This document shows, piece by piece, positions 33,909 through 42,194 of a stretch of 64,000 bases of DNA (the first letter of the stretch is position 1; every line of letters begins with the position of its first letter). Below the pieces are notes generated by a model. It saw nothing but the letters and a program-made list of their open reading frames with translations, was not told the DNA's origin and made no database searches. The stretch comes from Actinacidiphila alni (lineage in GTDB: Bacteria > Actinomycetota > Actinomycetes > Streptomycetales > Streptomycetaceae). Both the position numbers and the translations under genes were made by a program. The DNA is taken from assembly GCF_900112845.1 (NCBI RefSeq), contig NZ_FONG01000011.1, positions 124,001-188,000 of the forward strand. Direction: 5' to 3'.

Positions 33909-34069
33909 GGTCCTCAATCGCCGGACGGGCTGAATATGGCTCCTGGTACGCCGGGACCCGACCCTGTCCTCAAGCGCCGGACGGGCTGAAATACGGACCC
34001 TGGTGCGCCCGGACCGGCGCGCTCGGAGGGACGAGAACCGAAAATCAGCCCGTCCGGCGCTTGAGGACC
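33909..34069. repeat. Three copies of a Streptomyces dispersed intergenic repeat
   Basis: GTCCTCAA-CGCCGGACGGGCTGA-type elements lie at 33909-33936 (+), 33966-33993 (+) and inverted at 34041-34069. The second and third can pair into a long hairpin. This element is known as a common 3-prime intergenic repeat in Streptomyces genomes, and here it fills the gap after the zinc-ribbon SDR gene, where it may terminate transcription. Confidence 0.8.
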
Positions 34070-34117
34070 AGCCGTAGCGGCGATGAGCGGCCCGCACCGC
34101 GCCCCCCCGAGCCATGC

Positions 34118-35740
34118 TCACCAGGGGGACGGGGCGTAGTCCTTGAGGAAGCAGCCGAAGAGGTCTTCGCCGTGTTCGCCGCGGACGATGGGGTCGTAGA
34201 CGCGGGCGGCGCCGTCGACGAGGTCGAGGGGAGCGTGGAAGCCCTCGGCGGCGAGCCGGATCTTGTCGGGGTGGGGCCGCTCGTCGGTGATCCAGCCGGT
34301 GTCGACGGCGGTCATGAGAATGCCGTCGGTGTCGAGCATCTCCTGGGCGCTGGTGCGCGTGAGCATGTTGAGCGCGGCCTTGGCCATATTGGTGTGCGGG
34401 TGCCCCGGCCCCTTGTAGCCGCGGCTGAACTGCCCTTCCATGGCCGAGACGTTGACGACGTACTTACGGCGCGCGGCCGCCGCCGCCATGGCCGGCCGCA
34501 GTCGGCTGACGAGCACGAACGGCGCCGTGACATTGCACAGCTGAACTTCGAGCAGCTCGACCGGATCGACCTCCCCGACCGTCTGCACCCAGGTGTTCGA
34601 CGCGTCGAGATCGGGCACGAGACCGCCCGCGTCGATGGCGGTGCCCGCCTCGATCCGGGCGAGCGAGGCGGAGCCGCTGACCAGGGCGAGGTCGGTGACG
34701 TCCTGCGCGGTCAGGCCGTCGCGGCGCGGCCCGGGCAGCGCCGCGGCGGTCTGCGCGCCGCTGCCGAAGGCGCCGAAGACCTCGGTGGCGGGGAGTTCGC
34801 CCGCGGGCAGCGGCGCGGCCTCGGCGCTGATCAGCTCGCGGTAGGCGGCGGGCGAGCGCCGTACGGTCTGGGCGGCGTTGTTGATCAGGATGTCGAGCGG
34901 GCCCGCCGCGGCGACGGAGTCGGCGAGCGCGACGACCTGCGCGGGGTCCCGCAGGTCGATGCCGACGATCTTCAGCCGGTGCATCCAGTCGGCGCTGTCC
35001 GGCATGGCCTTGAAGCGGCGCACCGCGTCATTGGGGAAGCGGGTCGTGATCGTGGTGTGCGCGCCGTCGCGGAGCAGCCGCAGCGCGATGTACATGCCGA
35101 TCTTGGCGCGCCCGCCGGTGAGCAGCGCGCGGCGCCCGGTGAGGTCGGTGCGGGCGTCGCGGCGGGACCGGTTCTCGGCCGCGCAGGACGGGCAGAGCTG
35201 GTGGTAGAAGGCGTCGACCTCGACGTAGCGGGTCTTGCAGACGTAGCAGGAGCGGGGCCGCTCCAGGATGCCCGCGATCTCCGTGGAGACGGAGGTGGTC
35301 AGCTGGATGCCCAGCGTCTCGTCGTCGATGCGGTCGGCGGCGCCGGTCGCGGTGGCCTCGGTGACGGCCTTGTCGTTGGCGGTCTTGGCGGCCCGCCGCT
35401 CCTGGCGGCGGCGCTGCTTGACCGTGCGGTAGATGCCGGCGGTCGCGCGGCGTACGGCGATGGCGTCGGGGTGGTCGACCGGCAGCGTGTCCAGCTCGCC
35501 GAGCACGGCGAGGCAGAGCGCGAGCCGCTCGGGGTCGATGCCGGGCCCGTACGCGGCCGTATCGTGGTCGGCGGCCCCGTCGTCGGCGGACCCGGCGTCG
35601 GCGTACACCTCGTCCGGGGACACCGCGTCCGGGGACACCGCGTCGGCGGCCGGCTCCCCGGGCACACCGGCGTCGCCGAGGTCCGTGACCGGTTCCCCGC
35701 CGGGCCCGTGGCCGTCCAGGTCCTGTGTTGTCGCCGTCAT
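34118..35740 (-). CDS. SDR-family protein with N-terminal zinc ribbon
   Basis: A 540-aa protein. Residues 1-65 are an acidic disordered tail with short DAVSPD-type repeats. A helical region and a four-Cys zinc ribbon (RPRSCYVCKTRY and LCPSCAAENR, about 163-192) follow. The C-terminal part is a Rossmann SDR with LLTGGRAKIGMYIALRLL, ILINNAAQTVRR and NVSAMEGQFS. At the usual YxxxK position the sequence reads TNMAK, so the catalytic Tyr seems replaced by Thr. The combination suggests a nucleic-acid- or protein-binding adaptor fused to a dinucleotide-binding domain, or an enzyme with altered chemistry. It is divergent from fumarylacetoacetase. Confidence 0.82.
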   Translation of the reverse strand: MTATTQDLDGHGPGGEPVTDLGDAGVPGEPAADAVSPDAVSPDEVYADAGSADDGAADHDTAAYGPGIDPERLALCLAVLGELDTLPVDHPDAIAVRRATAGIYRTVKQRRRQERRAAKTANDKAVTEATATGAADRIDDETLGIQLTTSVSTEIAGILERPRSCYVCKTRYVEVDAFYHQLCPSCAAENRSRRDARTDLTGRRALLTGGRAKIGMYIALRLLRDGAHTTITTRFPNDAVRRFKAMPDSADWMHRLKIVGIDLRDPAQVVALADSVAAAGPLDILINNAAQTVRRSPAAYRELISAEAAPLPAGELPATEVFGAFGSGAQTAAALPGPRRDGLTAQDVTDLALVSGSASLARIEAGTAIDAGGLVPDLDASNTWVQTVGEVDPVELLEVQLCNVTAPFVLVSRLRPAMAAAAARRKYVVNVSAMEGQFSRGYKGPGHPHTNMAKAALNMLTRTSAQEMLDTDGILMTAVDTGWITDERPHPDKIRLAAEGFHAPLDLVDGAARVYDPIVRGEHGEDLFGCFLKDYAPSPW

Positions 35741-36077
35741 CCCGCCGCTGCTCTCTGCCGTGTTCCGTGCCGTGCCGTGCCGTGTGCCCTGCCGTACGCG
35801 CTGCCCCGCGCGGTGCCGTAAGCCGTGCCCTCCGCAGGTGCGGTACGCAGGTGCCGTGCACCGCCGTGCACCGCCGCGCGCCGTCCGTCGTGCCCCGCCC
35901 CGGGCCGAACTTTACGTTCGCGCCGGTGGCAGCTCCAAACCCGTTCCGCACCCGGCCGCGCGCCCGGCCCCGTATCCGCGCCCGTATCCACCGCCGGACC
36001 CGGCGGTACTCTCGGGTCGTTTCCGACCGTGCCGGCGCGGTGCACCAGGCCGTCGCCGGAGCCGCCCTGGAGGTCCG
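35741..36077. other. 337-bp divergent intergenic region, low complexity
   Basis: It contains CCGTG repeated four times (35765-35784), a 10-bp unit CCGTGCACCG repeated twice (35854-35873), and an inverted repeat CGAAC-N5-GTTCG (35906-35920) in the most AT-rich part. That repeat is the best operator candidate for the divergent SDR and fumarylacetoacetase genes. No small gene is convincing here. Confidence 0.5.
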
Positions 36078-37319
36078 TTGAGCAGCGCCAGCAGCCCGCT
36101 CGCCGTCCCGCACGACGCGCCCTACGGGGTGCGCAATCTGCCGTACGGCGTGTTCAGCACCGCGGGCGGGCCCGCCGCACGGCGGGTCGGAGTCGCGTAC
36201 GGCGATCATGTGCTGGACGCGGGGGCGGCGGCGCGGGCCACCGGCGCGCCCGCCGACGTGGCCGCCGCACTCGCCGCGCCGTCGCTGAATCCGTTGCTGG
36301 CGGGCGGCCCTGCGCTGTGGGACAGGACACGGGCGGCGCTCACCGCGTGGCTGACCGAGGACGCCCACCGCGCCGCCGTCGCACCGTGTCTGCTCCCCCG
36401 CGCGGACGTGACCCTGCACCTGCCGTTCGAGGTCGCGGATTATGTCGACTTCTACGCCTCGGAGCACCACGCCGCGAACATCGGCCGGATCTTCCGGCCC
36501 GGCTCCGAGCCGCTGACCCCGAACTGGAAGCACCTGCCGATCGGCTACCACGGCCGCGCGGGCACGATCGTGGTCTCCGGCACCCCGGTGGTCAGGCCGT
36601 GCGGCCAGCGAAAGGCGGCGGCCGATCCGGCGCCGGACTTCGGTCCTTCGCGCAGGCTCGACATCGAGGCGGAGCTGGGCTTCGTGGTCGGTACGCCCTC
36701 GCCGCTGGGCGGCCGGGTGGCGCTGGCCGACGCCGACGCGCACGTGTTCGGGGTGTGCCTGGTCAACGACTGGTCGGCGCGCGACCTCCAGTCCTGGGAG
36801 TACGTGCCGCTCGGCCCGTTCCTCGGCAAGTCCTTCGCCACCTCGGTGTCGCCGTGGGTGGTGCCGCTGGCCGCGCTCGCCGACGCCCGTACCGCGCCGC
36901 CGGTCCGGGACACCGAGCCGCTGCCGTATCTCGACGACCGCGCCGCGCACCCGCCGTACGGTCTGGACATCGCCCTGGAGGTGCGGCTCAACGGCCATGT
37001 GGTCGCCCGGCCGCCGTTCGCCGCCATGTACTGGACGTACGCGCAGATGCTGGCGCACCTGACGGTGAACGGGGCGAGCCTGCGGACCGGGGACTTCTTC
37101 GCGTCCGGCACGATCAGCGGCCCGGAGCGGGAGAGCAGGGGCGCGCTGATCGAGCTGTCGTGGAACGGCGAGCAGCCGCTGGAGCTGCCGGACGGCACCC
37201 GCCGGTCCTTCCTGGAGGACGGCGACGAGGTGGTGATCTCCGCGACGGCGCCGGGCCCCGACGGGACGCGCATCGGGCTCGGCGAGGTCAGCGGCCGGAT
37301 CGCGCCCGCGCGCCGCTGA
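36078..37319 (+). CDS. fahA: Fumarylacetoacetase
   Basis: Cleaves fumarylacetoacetate to fumarate and acetoacetate, the last step of tyrosine/homogentisate degradation. The 413-aa product has the N-terminal SH3-like domain and the catalytic domain with VADYVDFYASEHHAANIGR (about residues 115-133), PNWKHLPIGYHGRAGTIV and NDWSARDLQSWEYVPLGPF. The metal ligands are in DFYASEHH and the ELGFV block. The start is TTG 36078 with GGAGG at ideal spacing; no better codon is in frame nearby. No other tyrosine-degradation genes adjoin, so control is probably through its own promoter. Confidence 0.92.
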   Translation: MSSASSPLAVPHDAPYGVRNLPYGVFSTAGGPAARRVGVAYGDHVLDAGAAARATGAPADVAAALAAPSLNPLLAGGPALWDRTRAALTAWLTEDAHRAAVAPCLLPRADVTLHLPFEVADYVDFYASEHHAANIGRIFRPGSEPLTPNWKHLPIGYHGRAGTIVVSGTPVVRPCGQRKAAADPAPDFGPSRRLDIEAELGFVVGTPSPLGGRVALADADAHVFGVCLVNDWSARDLQSWEYVPLGPFLGKSFATSVSPWVVPLAALADARTAPPVRDTEPLPYLDDRAAHPPYGLDIALEVRLNGHVVARPPFAAMYWTYAQMLAHLTVNGASLRTGDFFASGTISGPERESRGALIELSWNGEQPLELPDGTRRSFLEDGDEVVISATAPGPDGTRIGLGEVSGRIAPARR

Positions 37320-37392
37320 CCGCCGGGCGCCCGGAATCCCGGCTTCCGCCCGCCCGGCACTCGTACGGCGCAATCACATCCCGCGCAGCAGG

Positions 37393-37414
37393 TTCACACG
37401 TGCTTCGGTGTGAA
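37393..37414. promoter_or_regulatory. Inverted repeat upstream of glpF-glpK
   Basis: TTCACAC-N8-GTGTGAA is a perfect 7-bp inverted repeat, 87 bp before the glpF start. It is a candidate operator for a glycerol or IclR-type regulator; no such regulator gene is adjacent. Confidence 0.45.
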
Positions 37415-37501
37415 GGAGCATGCGAGGAGCACAAGAGCGCATGAGCAAGAGCGGGACGAGCGACAGCCGGCCCATGTGATGCCGGCGGGAAGCGGGAATC
37501 C

Positions 37502-38359
37502 ATGGCGACACGTGCACGCGGCTCGGGACTTCTGGGTGAATTGTCGGCCGAGTTCGTCGGGACGATGATCCTCATTCTGATCGGTGTCGGTGTGGTGGCG
37601 CAGGTCGCCGCCGGCGGCGACCTGACCGATCCGAAGGGCGGACTCGGCGGCCACGACAGCATCGCCTGGGCCTGGGGCCTCGGTGTCACCCTCGGCGTGT
37701 ACGTCGCCGCGCGGCTCAGCGGCGCCCACCTCAATCCGGCGGTGACGCTGACGCTCGCGGTCTTCAAGGGCTTCTCCTGGAAGAAGGTGCTGCCCTACTC
37801 CATCGCCCAGACCCTGGGGGCGTTCGTCGCCGCGCTGGTGGTCCGCTGGAACTACAGCGAGATCCTCGGCCACGCCGACCCCGGCCACACCATCAAGACG
37901 CAGACGGTCTTCTCCACCCTGCCGGGCAACGGCTCGCTGACCGCGGGCGTGCACGAGTGGGGCGCCTTCCGCGACCAGGTCATCGGCACCGCGATCCTGC
38001 TGATCCTGATCCTGGCCATCACCGATGTGCTCAACACCGCGCCGGGCGCGAATCTCGGCCCGTTCATCGTCGGTCTGATCGTGGTCGCGATCGGCATGGC
38101 GTACGGCGCCAACGCCGGTTACGCCATCAACCCGGCGCGTGACCTGGGCCCGCGGCTGGCGAGCTATCTGACCGGGTACGGCTCGGCGTGGCGCGATCAA
38201 TGGGGGAATCTCTACTTCTGGGTGCCGATCGTCGGCCCGCTGGTCGGCGGCGTGCTCGGCGGTGTGCTCTACAAGTACCTGATCAGCCGTTTCCTGCCCG
38301 GCGCCGAGCCGGAGCCGCCGGGACGGGTGCCCGCCTCCGAGACCGCGTCCGAGGTCTGA
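37502..38359 (+). CDS. glpF: Glycerol facilitator (MIP family)
   Basis: An inner-membrane channel for glycerol, 285 aa, with six membrane segments and two half-helices. The NPA motifs are SGAHLNPAVTLTL (about residue 76) and AGYAINPARDLGPRL (about 200). The Asp directly after the second NPAR is characteristic of glycerol facilitators rather than water channels. The C-terminus is a short Pro/Glu-rich cytoplasmic tail. It is followed after 76 bp by glpK; the pair takes up and phosphorylates glycerol. The gene for glycerol-3-phosphate dehydrogenase is not present, unlike the classical gyl operon. Confidence 0.93.
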   Translation: MATRARGSGLLGELSAEFVGTMILILIGVGVVAQVAAGGDLTDPKGGLGGHDSIAWAWGLGVTLGVYVAARLSGAHLNPAVTLTLAVFKGFSWKKVLPYSIAQTLGAFVAALVVRWNYSEILGHADPGHTIKTQTVFSTLPGNGSLTAGVHEWGAFRDQVIGTAILLILILAITDVLNTAPGANLGPFIVGLIVVAIGMAYGANAGYAINPARDLGPRLASYLTGYGSAWRDQWGNLYFWVPIVGPLVGGVLGGVLYKYLISRFLPGAEPEPPGRVPASETASEV

Positions 38360-38367
38360 GCCCCGCG

Positions 38368-38393
38368 CGCCGGGACCCCGACGGGTCCCGGCG
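38368..38393 (+). terminator. Intercistronic hairpin between glpF and glpK
   Basis: CGCCGGGACCC and GGGTCCCGGCG form a perfect 11-bp stem with loop CGAC, 8 bp after the glpF stop. It could attenuate read-through or stabilise the upstream mRNA. Confidence 0.5.
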
Positions 38394-38435
38394 GTCCGGC
38401 CCGACCCGTACTTCCACGAAAGGCAGGAAACAACC

Positions 38436-39953
38436 ATGGCGGACTTCGTCGGCGCGGTGGACCAGGGAACCACCAGCAGCCGCTTCATGATCTTCGACCA
38501 CGACGGGAACGAAGTGGCCAAGCACCAGTTGGAGCACACCCAGTACCTGCCCAAGCCGGGCTGGGTGGAGCACGACCCGGTGGAGATCTGGGAGCGGACC
38601 AACGTCGCCATACAGAACGCGGTGCGGTCGGCCGGCATCTCGGCCTCCGACCTCGCGGCGATCGGCATCACCAACCAGCGCGAGACCACCGTGGTGTGGG
38701 ACCCGCGCAACGGCCGCCCGTACGGCAACGCCATCGTGTGGCAGGACACCCGCACCGACTCGATCGCCAAGGCGCTGGAGCGGGACGGCCACGGCGACCT
38801 GATCCGGCAGCGGGCGGGCCTGCCGCCGGCCACGTACTTCGCCGGCGGCAAGATCAAGTGGATCCTGGAGAACGTGGACGGAGTGCGCGAGGCCGCCGAG
38901 CAGGGGCACGCGCTGTTCGGCACCACGGACTCCTGGGTGCTGTGGAATCTGACCGGCGGCCCCAACGGGGGTATCCACGCCACCGACGTCACCAACGCCA
39001 GCCGCACCATGCTGATGGACCTGGAGACGCTCGACTGGGACGACGAGCTGCTCGGGATCTTCAACATCCCGCGCGCGATGCTCCCGACGATCAACCCGTC
39101 CTCGCACGCCGAGGCGTTCGGCACCACCCGCACCTCGCGCCCGCTGAGCGCCCCCGTACCGATCACGGGTGTGCTCGGCGACCAGCAGGCGGCGACCGTC
39201 GGCCAGGTCTGCTTCGCGCCGGGCGAGGCCAAGAACACCTACGGCACCGGTAACTTCCTGCTGCTCAACACCGGTACGGAGGCGGTGCGTTCGGAGCACG
39301 GGCTGCTGACGACGGTGGCGTACAAGTTCGGTGACGCGCCGGCCGTCTACGCGCTGGAGGGCTCCATCGCGGTGACGGGGTCCGCGGTGCAGTGGCTGCG
39401 CGACCAGATGCATGTGATCAACGAGGCGGCGGAGAGCGAGCGGCTGGCCAAGACCGTGCAGGGCAGTGACGGCATCTACTTCGTGCCGGCCTTCTCCGGT
39501 CTGTTCGCGCCGTACTGGCGGTCCGACGCGCGCGGCGCCATCGTGGGCCTGGCCCGCTACCACACCAACGGTCACCTGGCCCGGGCCACGCTGGAGTCGA
39601 TGTGCTACCAGAGCCGTGACGTGGTCGAGGCGATGGAGCAGGACTCCGGTGTGCACCTGGACGTGCTGAAGGTCGACGGCGGTGTCACCGCCAACGACCT
39701 GTGCATGCAGACCCAGGCGGACGTGCTCGGTGTGCCGGTGAGCCGCCCGGTGGTCGCCGAGACCACCGCGCTGGGCGCGGCCTACGCGGCGGGCCTGGCC
39801 ACCGGTTTCTGGCGCGACACCGACGAACTGCGGGAGAACTGGCACGAGTCGAAGCGCTGGGAGCCCAAGTGGAGCGACGAGGAGCGCGCCACGGGCTACA
39901 AGGGCTGGAAGAAGGCGGTGGAGCGGACGCTGGACTGGGTGGACGTCGAGTAG
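38436..39953 (+). CDS. glpK: Glycerol kinase
   Basis: Phosphorylates glycerol to sn-glycerol 3-phosphate. The 505-aa product is full length for the FGGY family: AVDQGTTSSRFMIFDHDG at the N-terminus, TNQRETTVVWD, GVLGDQQAATVGQ, NTYGTGNFLLLNTG and the C-terminal VDGGVTANDLCMQTQADVLG. GGCAGGAAACAACC precedes ATG 38436. Downstream partner of glpF. Probably induced by glycerol and subject to carbon control, which the sequence does not show directly. Confidence 0.96.
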   Translation: MADFVGAVDQGTTSSRFMIFDHDGNEVAKHQLEHTQYLPKPGWVEHDPVEIWERTNVAIQNAVRSAGISASDLAAIGITNQRETTVVWDPRNGRPYGNAIVWQDTRTDSIAKALERDGHGDLIRQRAGLPPATYFAGGKIKWILENVDGVREAAEQGHALFGTTDSWVLWNLTGGPNGGIHATDVTNASRTMLMDLETLDWDDELLGIFNIPRAMLPTINPSSHAEAFGTTRTSRPLSAPVPITGVLGDQQAATVGQVCFAPGEAKNTYGTGNFLLLNTGTEAVRSEHGLLTTVAYKFGDAPAVYALEGSIAVTGSAVQWLRDQMHVINEAAESERLAKTVQGSDGIYFVPAFSGLFAPYWRSDARGAIVGLARYHTNGHLARATLESMCYQSRDVVEAMEQDSGVHLDVLKVDGGVTANDLCMQTQADVLGVPVSRPVVAETTALGAAYAAGLATGFWRDTDELRENWHESKRWEPKWSDEERATGYKGWKKAVERTLDWVDVE

Positions 39954-39967
39954 CCGTTCCCGCCCGC

Positions 39968-40021
39968 GTGAACGCGGGGCGCCCCGCCGGTCGGAGGACC
40001 GGCGGGGCGCCCCCCGTTCAC
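39968..40021. terminator. Very strong bidirectional terminator
   Basis: GGGGCGCCCCGCCGGT (39976-39991) pairs perfectly with ACCGGCGGGGCGCCCC (39998-40013) around a 6-nt loop. An outer GTGAACG/CGTTCAC pair (39968-39974 and 40015-40021) extends it. It separates convergent glpK and the lipoprotein gene, and the stop codon of the latter lies inside the outer arm. Confidence 0.8.
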
Positions 40022-40695
40022 GGGCAGTCGTCGGTGGTCCGTGACACGCTCCAGCCGTCGCCGGTGACGCGGACCTCCGCGACCGCGCCGCCCGGGTCCT
40101 GGGTGGTGGGGACGTGCGGCGACGCCGCTCCGTTCGAGGCCGGGGGGACCGCGGGGGCCTGGCCGCCGGGCCGGGTGGGGACCGGATCGGCCGCGGACGG
40201 CCGTCCCTGCAACGGGTTGGCCGCCACCGTGCACGCGAGCTGCCCGGTGGCCAGCGGGGTGAGTCGGGCGACACCCGGCGGCAGGCCGACGACGACGGTG
40301 GCGCCGTGCACCGCGACCGTCGGCGCACCGGACAGCCGGGGCAGTTCGGTGCCGAGCGTCGTCGTCCCGGATGCGGCCGGCCCGTCGAACAGGATGCGCA
40401 GCGCCGTCCGCAGACCCGCGTCGGCGGGCGCCGTACGCGGTACGGCCCGCAGTTCGCCGTCGGACACGAAGTACACGCTGACGCCCGGCCGCATCCCCAT
40501 CGCGGGCTCCCCCGCCTGGATGACGCCGGAGGTCGGCACACCGCACGCGGTGAGGAGCGCCGCGCCGGCCACGAGGCAGAGCGGCGGGCCGGTGGCACGG
40601 CCCTTGCTCCGGCGGTTCCGGCGCGCGGCGCGGGGCGTCGGTTCACCGGCCGCAGGGCGGGCGGGCCGGAGCGCGCCGAAGGCGCGACGCTTCAT
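40018..40695 (-). CDS. GerMN-domain lipoprotein of the two-component operon
   Basis: A 225-aa lipoprotein: a basic N-terminus, a hydrophobic segment and a lipobox ending ALLTACG (about residues 46-52), then a GerMN-like domain with VSVYFVSDGELRAVPR and ALRILFDGP. A Pro-rich C-terminal half follows. It is exported and anchored at the outer face of the membrane. ATG 40695 overlaps the histidine kinase stop (ATGA). A lipoprotein after the sensor kinase is also found in the AfsQ and CseA/B/C systems, where it modulates sensing. A similar role is inferred. Confidence 0.83.
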   Translation of the reverse strand: MKRRAFGALRPARPAAGEPTPRAARRNRRSKGRATGPPLCLVAGAALLTACGVPTSGVIQAGEPAMGMRPGVSVYFVSDGELRAVPRTAPADAGLRTALRILFDGPAASGTTTLGTELPRLSGAPTVAVHGATVVVGLPPGVARLTPLATGQLACTVAANPLQGRPSAADPVPTRPGGQAPAVPPASNGAASPHVPTTQDPGGAVAEVRVTGDGWSVSRTTDDCP

Positions 40696-42194
40696 GCGGA
40701 CTCCCCCGGGCCGTCGGCCGCGCCGTGGCGGTGCAGCGGCAGTTCCACGGTGAGGACCGCGCCGCCGCCGGCGGCATTGCGGGCGCTGATCCGGCCGCCG
40801 TGCAGCGCCACGTTCTCGGCGGTGATCGCCAGCCCGAGGCCGCTGCTCTCGCTGCGGGTGCGGGAGGTGTCCGCCTTGTAGAAGCGCTCGAAGACGTGCG
40901 GGAGCGCGCCCGGCGGGATGCCGGGCCCCGCGTCCCGCACCTCGATCACCGCCCGCGCCCCGGCGAGCGCGCCGCCCGTCGCGTGCAGCGAGACCACCAC
41001 GGGCGGCGCGCCGTGCCGCAGCGCGTTGCCGACGAGATTGGCGACCACCACATCGAGGCGGCGCGGGTCGACCCGGGCGCGCAGCGCGCCCGGCGCGGGG
41101 AGCCGGGTGTGGACGCGGTCGAGCCAGCCGCGCGAGGCGAGGGTGCGCCGTACGGATTCGGCGAGGTCGATCTCGTCCAGGCTGAGTTTCGCGGCGCCCG
41201 CGTCGAAGCGGGACACCTCCATCAGGTCCTCCACCAGCCGGGCGAGGCGTACGGTCTCCTCGCTGATCAGGCCGACCGCGGTGGCGGTCTCCGGGTCGAG
41301 CCGCCCGGCGCCCTCGTCGAGCACGTCGGTGACCGAGGACATCGCGGCCAGCGGGGTGCGCAGCTCGTGCGAGACATCGGCGACGAAGCGGCGGGCCTGC
41401 GCCTCCAGGCGCCGCAGTTCGGTGACCGACCGCTCCAGGGCGGCGGCGGTGTCGTTGAAGGAGCGGGACAGGTCGGCCAGTTCGTCGGAGCCGTTGACGG
41501 CGAGGCGTACGTCGAGGTGGCCCTCGGCCATCCGCCGGGTGGCCCGGCGCAGGGCGCGTACCGGGCGCAGCACCCCGCGGGCGGCGAAGAGCGCCAGGAC
41601 GACCGCGAGGCCCACGGCCCACAGCGCCGCGTCCTTGATCGCGGTGATCATCGCCTTGACGTACGCCTGCTCGGTGTCCTGCGGGACGACGAGGTACATG
41701 ACCAGGCCGGACAGGGCGGGCGGGCCGCCGCGCCCGTTGCCGTAGGCGACCGGGAGGCCGACGACGAGGACGGGGCCGCCGCCCGCGCTCACCCGCTGGA
41801 AGACGGCCGAGGGCTGGTCCCGGACCGACGCGAGCAGTTCGGGCGACAGCCGGTCGAAGGCGTCCCGCGCGCCGGAACTGGCCCTGCGCCGCCCGTACGT
41901 GGCCAGCACCTGCCAGCGCTGCGACTGGTTGGCCCGCGCGACCTGCCCGACCAGGGCGTCCATCGCCTGCTGGTCGGGCTCCGTGGGAATCCCGGGGGCG
42001 ACGGCGTCGACACTGTCGCGGAACTGCCGGATCACCGCGTCCTGGCTCTGCTGGAGCACGCCGGTACGGGCCTCCCGGAAGGCGAGCGCGCCGGTGCTGA
42101 GCGCGCTGACCACCGCGACCAGTACGAAGGCCACCACCAGGCGGGTGCGCAGCCCGCGCAGCGCGAGCAGGGCGCGGGCGACGACGGACGTCAC
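40692..42194 (-). CDS. Sensor histidine kinase (AfsQ2-like)
   Basis: A 500-aa membrane sensor. Membrane segment 1 is at about residues 18-40, an extracytoplasmic sensor domain spans about 41-185 and segment 2 about 187-210. A HAMP region follows, then the dimerisation H-box FVADVSHELRTPLAAMSSV (about 285) and an HATPase domain with NALRHG, DAGPGIPPG and GLGLAI. The start is GTG 42194, overlapping the regulator stop (GTGA). It should phosphorylate the response regulator encoded just before it. The external signal is unknown. Confidence 0.92.
   Translation of the reverse strand: MTSVVARALLALRGLRTRLVVAFVLVAVVSALSTGALAFREARTGVLQQSQDAVIRQFRDSVDAVAPGIPTEPDQQAMDALVGQVARANQSQRWQVLATYGRRRASSGARDAFDRLSPELLASVRDQPSAVFQRVSAGGGPVLVVGLPVAYGNGRGGPPALSGLVMYLVVPQDTEQAYVKAMITAIKDAALWAVGLAVVLALFAARGVLRPVRALRRATRRMAEGHLDVRLAVNGSDELADLSRSFNDTAAALERSVTELRRLEAQARRFVADVSHELRTPLAAMSSVTDVLDEGAGRLDPETATAVGLISEETVRLARLVEDLMEVSRFDAGAAKLSLDEIDLAESVRRTLASRGWLDRVHTRLPAPGALRARVDPRRLDVVVANLVGNALRHGAPPVVVSLHATGGALAGARAVIEVRDAGPGIPPGALPHVFERFYKADTSRTRSESSGLGLAITAENVALHGGRISARNAAGGGAVLTVELPLHRHGAADGPGESA

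Noticed and set aside
33909..34069. Repeats as ends of a small mobile element
   Set aside because: No transposase, no target-site duplication seen, and the sequence is a known dispersed Streptomyces intergenic element.
35028..37373. A 781-residue - strand frame antisense to fumarylacetoacetase
   Set aside because: Highly Arg/Gly-rich shadow of two real genes with no motif or binding site.
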